64,000 bases of DNA from Halichondria panicea. Lineage: Eukaryota > Porifera > Demospongiae > Suberitida > Halichondriidae. Where the stretch lies: assembly GCF_963675165.1 (NCBI RefSeq), contig NC_087393.1, forward strand, positions 5,552,202 to 5,616,201, written 5' to 3'. Positions 12,901-29,302 of the stretch are shown here, in pieces. Under the pieces are notes generated by a model. The model worked only from the letters and a program-made list of their open reading frames with translations. It did not search any database and had not been told where the DNA came from. The translations under genes and the position numbers were made by a program. Positions within the stretch are counted from its first letter, which is position 1. Each line of letters begins with the position of its first letter.

Positions 12901-14898
12901 CTCACCCCTGATCTCTATTAATAGGATCAGAGAAATAATTTGAGGGCTGCTAATGAGCGAGATATCTACGCATCATTGAAAATTATTCAGGTATGATGAT
13001 GAGGAAACACTAAACTCTTTAAATACAAGAAATTCTATTTCAGTCCACCACCAGTAGTACTACTAGAACCTCGTTCTTTGAAGAAACTGAAGTGTTCTGG
13101 AGACCAGCCTCCAGTCAAACACAAATATACGAGCAGCTGGCCAGTAGGAAATACCGAGAGATACCAAGACACAAGATTCAGTAAGTTTGTAATACTGGTT
13201 GGTAGAAACGATCGTTTTATTAATTGCTTTGTTGCTTCATTTCCCTAACCGTTTCTCTACCATGGTTTACATTTTTGCATCATACAGGATAATGGAGGAA
13301 ATTGGATCTGGTAACTTTGGTGATGTTCACAAGGGTGTGTGGGAGATGCCCGGAGAGAGCAGGCTAGTGGCTGTCAAGACAATGAAACATGGCACTAATA
13401 GCACAGACCAAGTCATGTTCCTCCAGGAGGCTGCAGTGAATGGCCAGTTCAGACATCCCAACGTGGTCAAACTGTACGGAGTGGTCACTGTGGGGGAACC
13501 GGTGAGTGGAGACATGATAGTCGCGTGTTCAACCACACCTACCTACTTGTTTTGAAAGGTTGTAACTTTAGTTATATCTTGAAATTCTAAAAGCCTGAAG
13601 TGAGATCATTCAAAATTAATGATGGTTTAAAATCAATTACAGATCTGTTAGAATGTTCATAATAATTCATTTCTCTGTGGTAGGTCATGATTGTCTTGGA
13701 GCTGATGGAACATGGGGACCTTCTCTCATATCTCAAGAACCACTTCACTGGGTACAAGAATTGTTTTTGTTGTTAGTTTTAACTGTCAGTTTGTCAAGTA
13801 TCACTATAATGTATTTGCTGTGCATGACGTGCGTCCCTCTTATTGCACTCCTCCCTCAGGTCGGTGTTACCTGACTGGCCACATCTGTTGCTAGGTTACT
13901 GTCGGCACATTGCAGCTGGTATGGACTACCTCTCTAAGAAAGGGTTCGTCCATCGTGACCTAGCAGCAAGGAATGTTCTCCTGTCTGCAGAGGGCACTTG
14001 CAAAGTAAGTTCTTGTGATCAATACTTGACAACTCTGGATTTGTAATCAGTAATGTCGTTGTGATGTCTATTGGCAACCACTCTGGTGTGAATTTTTTGC
14101 AGATAACTGATTTTGGAATGTCTCGAGAGATTGAAAATTTCTATGTGGCAAAGGGGGGCGTGGTTCCAGTCAAGTGGACAGCACCTGAGGCACTCAATTA
14201 CAAGACCTTCTCGACAGCCAGTGATGTGTGGAGCTTTGGTTGTGTCATGTACGAGATATGGAGTCTGGGGCACAAACCATTTGAAAAGAACAGAAATATC
14301 GAGGTCAGTATATTGTGTATAAAATCTTAGTGCAGTGTATGATGGTAGTTTTGCATAGGTGCTAAAGTTGGTTGAGGAGGGATATCGACTTCCACCACCT
14401 CCTGGTTGCCCTCGTGCAGTGTACCAGGTCATGATACAATGTTGGTACGTCACCCATTGTGTGTGTGTGTGTGTGTGTGTGCAGTGTTGTAGAGAAGCAC
14501 TTGTTCTCAAGAAAGCTTATTGTGTTTAGAATGTAATATGAAAGTTGTGCAATCATTGTTCTTTAAACGTGTTCTAATAATTGTTGTGTTTAGATTGTAC
14601 TACTTGTGAGCAGGATTTATTCTAGCCTCATTCCCAGGCCGAGTTGTCTCTAAAATAACGCTAGCTTTATTGCTACTCTCCCTTGCCATTGTGCAGGCAC
14701 CCAGAGGCCAGCTCCAGACCATCCTTCATGGAGCTACTAGCCTCCTTGTTGAAACCAGTAGAAGAGCTACTGACAATGGAGGTGGTGCGTGCAGACAACG
14801 CTAGAGCTGCTGTCATTGGGGCTCCCCTCAAGCACAGCAAGAATCTATATCTGGACCTTCAGAACGTTTATAAGTGTACAGAGGACAATACAGATTAG
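9913..14898 (+). CDS. Large receptor tyrosine kinase with three ectodomain modules
   Basis: Complete 1173-residue RTK. Exons: 9913-10003, 10191-10760, 10812-11312, 11364-12254, 12418-12695, 12794-12865, 12925-12990, 13044-13180, 13288-13501, 13684-13751, 13860-14004, 14103-14303, 14359-14444, 14697-14898. The ATG at 9913 begins a signal peptide. Exons 2, 3 and 4 each carry a diverged ectodomain module ([10 protein letters not shown] with [14 protein letters not shown] with LVIWN; a third with FQIWR and [10 protein letters not shown]). All three exons begin and end in phase 1. The membrane span is at about 635-660, followed by KCKKKRDK and an NPQY site (12230-12241). Further Tyr sites are AIYQT, PYEAP, AYEVP and VYHTLEP. 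The kinase starts near 869 with [24 protein letters not shown] and WTAPE. The intron that other members have just after APE is missing here. Confidence 0.88.
14459..14482. repeat. GT microsatellite in an RTK intron
   Basis: Twelve perfect GT units in the intron 14445-14696. The same intron has, near 14621-14645, a fragment (tctagcctcattcccaggcc) that resembles the termini of the foldback elements at 28882 and 53925. Confidence 0.9.
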
Positions 14899-15137
14899 TT
14901 AAAAAAATGTTGTGAGCACATCCCCTTATTTTTTTATATTCCACAAATCAGAAAGAGGGGTGGGGCTGGTGTTACAACAAGTGGGTGGTGCCATCCTGCC
15001 ACTGGTCTGGCAGAGATCACACACATGGCTTTGCCAAGAAGATTGATTGATAGATGATCTCATAGATAGATAATAGCAGAGGAAGAACTGTTCATACTTT
15101 TGCTGCATGTGAATGTCTATGAGCTAGTGTGTGAGAG

Positions 15138-15205
15138 AAGTTGCCAGGAGTCAAGGCTAACAGAGGAATGAAGATGCCAGGAGTCAAGACTAACAGAGGA
15201 ATGAA
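15138..15205. repeat. 33-base direct repeat at the 5' end of the sushi RTK gene
   Basis: Two 33-base units (tgccaggagtcaaggctaac...) run from about 15142 to 15207. The unit is a multiple of three and carries ATGAAG, so it creates extra in-frame ATG codons at 15168 and 15174 ahead of the ATG at 15201. Confidence 0.8.
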
Positions 15206-18200
15206 GTTGCTGCTTCTCTGCACTATGTATCTGCAGCTCACTCATGGAGAAGGTATCAAAAATGTGTACAGATTTTGTAGTCAGGTTGTATACAAGGATT
15301 GCTATGAAATTCATAAAACCTCCATTTAATTCAGCAATTGTACTGCATTTTAATAGCCACTGGTGAACTGTATAGATGTACTGCTTGTATATATGACGTA
15401 TTACATGCAAGATCTTAGTGCAATAAAGCTGTAATAGTGTCGTCCAAGATTGTGTATGCATCCATAGTGATGATGAACAATGTGAATAGCTCACAATAGT
15501 CCGTGTGTAACCAACCACTGCATATACTTCACTCATTCTCTGATGGCTCACTGTGATGCCATTCTGTTCTATGGGACAATTACATTAGCAAATCAATTAA
15601 TTGCAATTCTTTGGCAAGTGCAGTGAGTCATCAAGAGGAGGGGTAAAAGCTTCTATTCAACACCCTGGTTTTGTGGTTGTCTGCATTTCTGACCCCTCAC
15701 CATGCTAAGGCACTTCAATAACAGCTGGTACTAGTAACTGTGTTGTCTGCAGGTATCAAGTGTGACAGCCTAGCCGTCCCGCAACATGGAAGTGTGGAGG
15801 TACATGGAGGGTTGAGCAGGGACACTCAAGTAGGGGCCGTGGCAGTGTACAGCTGCAACGTTGATCACGTTCTGGTGGGTGTGGTCAATCGCACATGTAC
15901 CATGGACAGTTCATGGACTGGAGCCCCACCCACTTGTGGTTAGTAAACCTGGTCACGCCCCCAAACCACTAGCTCCCGTTCTTTTTTTTACTGCATCACT
16001 TATTTCTTGGTGTGTAGTTGCTGCTTGCCCACCTCCACCACCACTGGCAAAAGGGCGTATGTTGCGGACATGGACATCAAGTGATCCATTAGGTACTGTA
16101 GCTGTCTATGGCTGTGTGGAGGGCTTCACCACGGCTACTGGGAGACCTACTATTAGTATCAATTGTGGCAAAGACAGGCAGTGGGGAGAGCTGCCCGTGT
16201 GTGAAGGTATGTGTAATAAAGGTAGCTGTGTTTGACTGTGGTAACATTGGATACAGTTGTGAGATGTGAGGAATTGAAGTCACCTGATAATGGACTTGTG
16301 TACTTGACCAATGAAACGTTAGTCGGCTCTGTAGCCTACTATAACTGCAGCCATGGTTACCAGATTAGTGGTAACAGTGCTCGTACCTGCTCTGGTGATG
16401 GACAATGGTCTGGCAATGCAACACTGTGTAAGAGTGATAATTATGGGCCCACACATGTATAGGCACATTTATACAGGCACTGCTAGTGGCACTGATATAG
16501 GCACTTCTACAGGCACTACAGGCACTGATACAGGCACTACTACAGGCACTACTACAGGCACTGATACAAGCACTACTACAGGCACTGCTACAGGCACTGA
16601 TACAAGCACTTCTACAGGCACTGATACAAGCACTGATACAAGCACTTCTACAGGCACTGATGCAGGTGGTGTTTCCACCGCTCCAAGAACTGCACTGACT
16701 TGGCTCTACCAGGCTGTCATATCCGTCATATGTGTCCTTACAATGATCGTTCTCATCATGGTGGCAACTATCGCCGTACTTTGTGTTAAGAGGAGGAAAT
16801 ATAAAACAATGCAGATGACCATGGACCTGACAACTCTGAACGATACTTCACTCAACAATCCAGTATACGAAGGCGAGACAAAACTGTGATATTTAAGGCA
16901 TATAATTATTGTTCTAATTTAGGTAATCAAAGGCTGTCGTTCCATCTGTCGGGTTCGAATGTCAATATGAGTCAATACCAGATCCAAGATTCCATTCGTG
17001 GTTCCAGTGAGTCCATTTATGAACAGCTCTCTGAGCAAGGGACGCTAAGACCACCACCAGCATCTCTACCACGCCCCAGCCTTCACTACGCACCATCTCT
17101 ACCACCCCCCAACCTTCACTACGAGATGGCCTCACTTGTAACACCGTCTTCTCTGCAGTCAGTGGATTACCTGTACGATGTGTGGGCGGATAGCGGGCAT
17201 CACTATGACACTGCTAGCAACTACAAGTCAAGTCTGTACGATCTACCAGCGTCACCCTATGAGATACCCACACCCACAGTGCGTGAAATTGCCATACAAT
17301 AATAATAATTATAGGTAGTTGGTATCTTATGCTGCACCCCCCTTGTCTTTTATAAGGCCATAATATTGTTTTGTGCGTACAGAGCAAAGTGTCCATGGCT
17401 GATATCTATGGTAGTCTATACAACATTCTTCATGATCATGTGACCTCTCCCTCGTCATCACCTGCTGGTTCACCACTCAAGCTCTGCAGAAAGGTACGGA
17501 ACAGTTAATTATTCTCTAGCAGCCATTCCTGTCACGATGTAGCTTATATTCAAGTGTACGCCTTTCCTTACATATTGCTCATTTTCCACACACAGAAGTC
17601 AACAGGTTTTTTATGTACACATAGTGGCAGTTGTACGGGTTATGATAATTACCCGTATGGTAACTATTATACAGCCTATACATTACAATCTCTGCTATCT
17701 AACTTATAGAGCCAGTCACGATCTTCCCTGGACCAAGTGTTCTTTACTGAGAGTGATGTGTACTGGAGACCAGCCACCAACTCTGCCAGTCTCTATGAGC
17801 AGCTGGCTAGGAACAGATACAGGGAAATACTCAGAGAACAAATACAGTAAGTGACACAATGATGTGATTCTGTTGCATTGCTTGCTTTGACTGCACACAA
17901 CTTAAGTAGGATTGTCCATTTAAAATCTTTGCCATGCAGAGTGACTGTACACTTGGGCTCTGGCCAGTTTGGTATGGTGAACAAAGGTTTGTGGCAATCT
18001 CCAGTGGGTGTGAAGGAGGTAGCTATCAAGACTCTCAAGACCACCTCCAATGAGGAAGACAAAGTCAAGTTCCTCCAGGAGGCGGCCATTAATGGACAGT
18101 TCCAGCATCCCAACGTGGTCAAGTTGTACGGGGTGGTCACCATGGGAGACCCTGTGAGTGGGCAGAGGGAAATGTGATATTTTGCTGATCAACGGTTTAG

Positions 18201-19475
18201 GGATTCTTTAAGCTTCTGTTTTCACTCCAGGTGATGATTGTACTGGAGATTCTCGTGAATGGAGACCTTCGAAACTATCTTATCAAACTACGGCCAGAGT
18301 AAGTCTTCACTTTCACTTCTATCAATCTAACAACCACTACCCCTCAGGCCAGGAGAGCTAGTGCCATCAAACACTCCACAGATGCTGCTCCAGTTCTGTA
18401 CTGACGTAGCCGCTGGGATGGTGTACCTCTCTAGCAAAGCATTCGTACACAGGGACCTAGCTGCCAGGAACATACTGCTCACTAAAGGCAAGACATGCAA
18501 GGTAAGGGAGGATATGGTGCAACCAACTGTCACTATATATACTGATTGGTCACAATGTTACTATATATACAGATTGGTCACAATGTTACTATATATACAG
18601 ATAGGTGATTATCTAACTAACTTTGTTAATCTACAGATTGGTGATTTTGGCCTCTCGAGAGATTTGGAGGATGAGAGTTACTACATATCTCACGGAGGGG
18701 AAATCCCTGTCAAGTGGACAGCCCCAGAGGTGAGCACATAAGCCATTGCTAGAGTTAGGGTGGGTCATGTTCTGTTGTTGTTGCTACAGGCGCTCCATTA
18801 CAAGAAATACTCGACAGCCAGTGATGTGTGGAGCTTTGGTTGTGTAATGTACGAGATATGGAGTCTGGGGCACAAACCATTCAGAGGGTGTTCCAACACC
18901 GAGGTGTGCTACACATGCGCTAGCTAAGTCTCTGTAATTGTTATACCTCAGGGCATAGCAACAGGAGGCGTAACAGTTTGAACCCTGACAGTGTTTAGTA
19001 TAGCTACTGTGTCCCCTTCATTGATGAATAGTCTCCATTGTATAGATAGTTGTCTTTACAGTATTTTACTATTTTACCGTTTGTGATCTACTTGCAGGCG
19101 GTGAATTTGCTTGACCGTGGGTTTCGACTTCCTCCTCCACCTGGCTCTGCCAGAGAGGTGTACCAGATCATGATACAATGCTGGTAAGTAACTCTAGTAT
19201 GCTCTAAAGTGCCCCTTCAATAAACCTAACATGTCTACATGTACAAAAATATTTTGGTAAATAAGTTTACCCACAAAATCACATTCTGTAGGCATCCTGC
19301 TACATTTCACAGACCAACATTTACTGAGCTGTATCAGAGGGTCTGTGTCGACATGTCCCCCCTCCCACAAGAGACCACACCCAGTGAAGCCGCACCCCAT
19401 CACCTGACTGTGCTCGGAGGATCACTGGAGACTGGCAAAGACTTGTATCCCGACCTGCAGAACTTGTACACTTGA
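15201..19475 (+). CDS. Receptor tyrosine kinase with three sushi (CCP) domains
   Basis: Complete 836-residue RTK. Exons: 15201-15252, 15753-15938, 16018-16206, 16257-16427, 16477-16872, 16923-17278, 17383-17493, 17710-17846, 17940-18153, 18231-18298, 18348-18501, 18637-18729, 18790-18903, 19098-19183, 19292-19475. The start at 15201 gives a clean signal peptide ([16 protein letters not shown]); ATGs at 15168 and 15174 are in frame too. Exons 2-4 each encode one sushi/CCP domain with the family's four-Cys spacing and late Trp (for example C...YSC...RTC...W...PPTC), instead of the usual module. A Thr/Gly repeat stalk and a membrane span at about 274-300 follow, then NPVY (16857-16868) and many Tyr motifs (IYEQL, YDLP, PYEIP, IYGSLY). 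The kinase starts near 533: [29 protein letters not shown], all intact. The intron 16873-16922 needs a GC donor to stay open. Confidence 0.87.
16477..16664 (+). repeat. Coding minisatellite (GT-D/S-T units) in the extracellular stalk
   Basis: Tandem 6-, 9- and 12-base steps of ggcact, gataca and tctaca encode a Gly-Thr-Asp-Thr/Ser-Thr stalk between the third sushi domain and the membrane span. The pattern stays in frame throughout. It would be heavily O-glycosylated by analogy with other Thr-rich stalks; unit number is likely to vary between alleles. Confidence 0.85.
18534..18605. repeat. 28-base tandem repeat in an RTK intron
   Basis: About 2.5 units of actatatatac-agattggtcac-aatgtt within the intron 18502-18636. 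Confidence 0.85.
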
Positions 19476-19629
19476 CAAGGCAATTGCTAAATAACATTTT
19501 GCATTATACTTGAAAAAATACTCTTATCTTATGTTTCCATTTCATTTTCAATTCACAGCTAGTATACAATATGTAAGTACATGTAGACCAATGTTGTAAT
19601 TAAGCTTTGTGGTTAAGTTGTACACCCAC

Positions 19630-19806
19630 TCACATTGAGGAAGCCCATCAACCGGGGGAGGGGCTTGTATGAGCTCAGGTCTCAGGGGAATTCTTTGCAG
19701 ATAAATGTTTTTCATTTCCAGCTAGACTAGCTATAGCTCTCTCACCTGTGCTGCTGTAACTGCACTACTAATAGTCCGATTGTGTAGTGTTTAGAGCATT
19801 GAAGAT
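19630..19806 (+). promoter_or_regulatory. Putative promoter block of the kinase-less receptor, duplicated before 23094
   Basis: The block with aagcccatcaac, ggggaggggcttgtatgag and ctcaggtctcaggggaa, and the block gtagtgtttagagc, recur at about 22940-23093 before the near-identical first exon of the next gene. They are co-duplicated upstream regions; regulatory role inferred. Confidence 0.35.
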
Positions 19807-21715
19807 ATGGCTGCCTTATTGAAGTACCTGGTATTTCTAACACTGGCAGCTACTGTAGTCCTGCAGGTGCAAGCCCAGACAGGTGAGGTCATTGACTTGG
19901 TACTCTACTAGCTACTGCACTCTATTCTCATGCAGGAGTCCATTGCCTCAGATGCTTCAGTGGTGTGTGTGATGCAACCACCAGTCAACTATTCAGCTTG
20001 GTGAATGATTCTGACCTCCGTTGCTGCGAATGTTTTGAATCCCTCTCTGTCAGTTTATGTGCAGATGACCTCAACTCGACTGTTTCTGCTATTGAGAACA
20101 CATTTAGTAGCTCATCACTGGAACAATGTTGCAGTAATGTGAGTACTACAGTGACTACAGAATCCTATGTGCTTAGCACTGTTGATGAAGTTACTAGCCA
20201 TACTGAAGAAGAGCTTGAAACAGCGAATATAGATAATGAAATAGGAGCAGGAGAGTACATTATACCGTCTTTTCGATTTGATCGTAATGATTGCATCAGG
20301 TCTATACTAGTGAGGCCAGTTGAGGGGATCCAGTCCAGTGGAAACAACATACTCACATTCGCACTTTACAGAACATATCAAAATGGTGGTACATTCACGT
20401 CCCAGCTATATGAGTTGAAAACAAGTTTCTCAGTGACTTTAGTACAGCAGGAATCATCTAATATAGCTACTGCAATGTTGCCAGAGGAACCAGTGTGTGT
20501 GGAAACAGGAGATACTCTTGGATTCTCAATTCCACCAATGTCCGACTTCAAGTTGGGAATTGTGCTATCAGATGGTACAAATGACTTCTTTACGCACAAT
20601 ATAACGGACATTGCAATCGAGCAACCTTGCCAACAACTGAACGGATTTTATGAGGTTGTACGCTCGGATCAGTTTGGGTTTCTTGGCACTTTGTATAATC
20701 CCTTAATCAAAGTGGAATTGGGTGAGTAAGAATCATAGACAATTATAAGCAACTATCTATTTCTCATATCAGGTCCACTGGATATGCAGCCTACATCTGT
20801 CCCCACGACAACCCCTCCCACTTCTGCCCCCTCGTCTGACCCCCCACAGAGCACCACCTCCTCTCCCTCACCACCTGAGCAGCCAGATTTAGCTCTACCA
20901 CTCTACGCCATCATAGCCATTGGAGCTGGGAGTGGTGTGTGTGTCTTGTTACTGTTGGTCATCTTACTACTTGCTGTCTGTCTGTGTGTCAGGAGAAGCC
21001 GGCGAAGAAGCAGCTCCCACAGTGAGTTATGAGTATGTCTGTACACTTGGTATGTGTCTCAGCACGGTTATAAGTATAGAAGGCTGCATGGTTGCATGGG
21101 CAATGGGTTCAGATGCAGCAATTGCAACTGCAGCAAATTTGTTGAAACACCCTTAATTAAAGTACACACAATGTATAGCCATGCAGTCTGTGTATTATAT
21201 AGTTCCCTGTGTCATTATTCTGTTGTGTCTTATTAAGCGTTTTGCTAGCACACGTACACGTAAACAAAACACACACACACACACACACACGCACGCACGC
21301 ACGCACACACGCACGCACGCACGCACACACGCACGCACGCACGCACACACGCACACACACAGGAGAGGAGGTGATTGAGCTAAACTCTGTAAGGCAACCG
21401 ACTGACAGTATGTCCAGGAATCCATTGTACATGTCCAACACACATGCATCCATCAACTATGAGGGAGAGCATGAATATTCTTACATTGATCCAGAAGATA
21501 TTCTAGCAAGAAATCCGATTGTTGAGATTGAAACAGACCGAGTAGCCACTTCAAGCAACATTGCTTATTCTATAGCAAGGAGATCTGGAGACAGCTCAGA
21601 AATGGCCACATCAGCACCATTGACCAGAGAAGAAATGCACTCTGATCAAGTACCTACTGCTGACAACATTTGTTATGAGTCAGCTATTCCACGAGAAAAT
21701 GGACTCAATAGCTAA
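19807..21715 (+). CDS. Single-pass receptor with RTK-type ectodomain but no kinase
   Basis: Exons 19807-19882, 19936-20721, 20773-21021 and 21363-21715 close in frame at 487 residues. The signal peptide MAALLKYLVFLTLAATVVLQ is followed by a Cys-rich start (HCLRCFSGVCD, CCECF), then the array's ectodomain module in divergent form (FRFDRNDC, FALYRT, TGDTLGFSIP). A Pro/Ser/Thr stalk and a membrane span at about 331-357 follow, then RRSRRRS. The last exon gives a cytoplasmic tail of about 118 residues with NPLY (21419-21430), EYSYID and CYES, then a stop. No kinase exons lie before the next gene at 23094. It is almost identical through the span to that gene, so it may act as a kinase-less partner or decoy, or be a truncated duplicate. 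Its third exon ends in phase 1, compatible with splicing onto the next gene's cytoplasmic exons. Confidence 0.82.
21268..21361. repeat. CA/CGCA microsatellite at an intron 3' end
   Basis: A run of ca and cgca units ends in the acceptor AG at 21361-21362 of the last intron of the kinase-less receptor. Confidence 0.9.
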
Positions 21716-22298
21716 CTGAAGCACTTGTACTCCCTTAAAATTATTTAAATCTATGCTTAATGACCCTGTAGTATACTTAGCATGCTTTGAATAGGTATAT
21801 AGTTACACTATTATTATTATTATAATAACTTATTAGCTTCTGCTATTTTATTGTATCCTGGCTTTGCGGAATTGTTAAAAAAAAAACCCAGTTAGAGTAA
21901 GTATCTCCACGTTGACTATTATTATACTTTCTTTAATTTTGCTTAGATTAGTGGTTAGTAAAGTCATATTGTATCAAATTGTGTCATTCTCCTAAAGCTA
22001 GCTATATATACACCATGCAATGGGACCATTATATACTAATATATAGTATTACTGTACTCATTACCTTTAATTTCTTCTATACTTTAGGAACATCTACACT
22101 ATAATTATAGCCTAGGGTATATGGATGTGTGTGTATGTGTGTGTATGTTGCCACAATAGAATACCTTTTTTAGTCTGGCTTGACAATCTTTAGATGCATT
22201 TTGTCACTTTTGATTAGCTAGATAACGGCTATGCCAGTTTACTACTTGTGCAAGTTAAAATAACAACAGGTAAACAACGATTGGAAGATGAACACGTG
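21716..22298. other. Gene-free stretch
   Basis: AT-rich sequence after the stop of the kinase-less receptor. I see no exon with splice signals and no kinase remnant, only simple tracts such as the tta run near 21811 and an A run near 21878. Confidence 0.6.
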
Positions 22299-22864
22299 TA
22301 CAGCTGTTTGCATAGACCTTGCAAAATACAACATGTAAATCATTCACTGTATTCCACAAAACCACCATGCAATGTTGCTATGCAAACAAATAGCATTGGG
22401 TACATTCACATTCATAAAAAGTGAGCAATGGTGCATGACTTCAAGAAATAGACTACATGGAGAGTCATAGAACCAGGAGGATTTGAAGTAGAGAATGATC
22501 TACCAACGCCTTATGCTGAGACTTGTGCTGTATGAAAAATTGTTACGCTAAAGAGCCTACTAACTTGCTCACTGCGGTATACCGGTTTTGACCATCAAGT
22601 CCGAACATATTTCTCTACTAGATTAGCACCAAACAATATTTTGTGATCTGTTAGTGTTTAAGGTACTTTGTACTAACAGTTTCTTTAGCCCGTATTTTTC
22701 GAGGGTCTACTCAAAAAGTACCTGTTATACAAGTTCTAGAAACCATCATTGCTCAGGACTGCATGTTGTTTGCATAGCAACATTGTATGGTGATTTTGTG
22801 GTTTTGTGGTAATGCATGCAGTGAGCTGATTTAGTATTTTGCAAGGTCTATGCAAACAGCTGTA
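22299..22864. mobile_element. Foldback (MITE-like) element, about 566 bases
   Basis: The left arm begins tacagctgtttgcatagacc at 22299. The right arm ends with its reverse complement at 22864, perfect over about 31 bases. A second inverted match (cacaaaaccaccatgcaat near 22356, attgtatggtgattttgtgg near 22783) extends the arms to about 100 bases. No coding capacity is visible. It lies between the two duplicated receptor genes. Confidence 0.7.
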
Positions 22865-22939
22865 TTAAGTATCATACACTGGAATCAATCTACTACATGT
22901 ACATGATAATGACAGATTGTTTTGTACACCCACGCATAT

Positions 22940-23093
22940 TGAGGAAGCCCACCAACATCAACTGGGGAGGGGCTTGTATGAGCTCAGGTCTCAGGGGAAT
23001 ATGCATCTGACCATTCTTGCAGAATTTTCAACTGTACAACCAATAGTCCAGTAGTGTAGTGTTTAGAGCCTTGAAAATAACGTCCTTGAAGAT
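22940..23093 (+). promoter_or_regulatory. Putative promoter block, duplicate of 19630-19806
   Basis: Repeats the gaagccca, ggggaggggcttgtatgag and caggtctcaggggaa block seen before the kinase-less receptor, directly upstream of the ATG at 23094. Regulatory role inferred from position and conservation. Confidence 0.35.
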
Positions 23094-28758
<5,665 letters not shown>

Positions 28759-29302
28759 TGCAGGGGCAGGACATGCATTGTGTGTGTTTGCAAAGTATAT
28801 ATTATATATATTTTTTTATGTATGCTCTCTATATGACTGTGTGTGAATGAGCTATAATTATCATTTTCCTTATAACATAAATTAGCCTCGACTCCAGCCC
28901 CTTGAATAGTGGCCTTTCTCAGCGGCCTGGAATCTAGGCTAAACATAAATGTAATGTAAAATGGTATTTTTTACTGTGCATGCGCAAGTCATTCTTAGTG
29001 GTTTGTGGGATCATGTGGGATGCAAGGTTTTCCCATGGCTGGATTCACATGGTTAGCCACAGTCAGGCAAAGCCATCTGTTCGCAGCCCCACACCACTCG
29101 CTGGAGGACACATCCCACTGCACCGTAACAAAGTGCCATACAACTACTAGACCTACAAAAAGCAAGAGTGCTAAACTGACAATTGCTGTGAACAAATAAA
29201 ACCACTAGACTAGCCCCCAAGCTTCATCTGTAAGGCTTCCGGTAGATAGAGTATAAAACCACCACTTACAGTCACTGTGTATACAGACTAAATTAGTTCA
29301 AG
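28759..29302. other. Intergenic stretch without a supported gene
   Basis: Between two RTK genes. It holds an AT tract near 28797, the foldback at 28882-28942 and, from about 29000 to 29190, sequence with short open frames on both strands but no splice or domain support. Confidence 0.55.
28882..28942. mobile_element. Tiny foldback element (about 61 bases)
   Basis: The end ttagcctcgactccag and the opposite end ctggaatctaggctaa are imperfect inverted repeats. The ends resemble those of the 136-base foldback at 53925-54060, so both may belong to one MITE family. Confidence 0.55.

Noticed and set aside
28995-29199. Overlapping open frames on both strands between two RTK genes
   Set aside because: No splice sites, domain or paralog support either frame; chance open frames.
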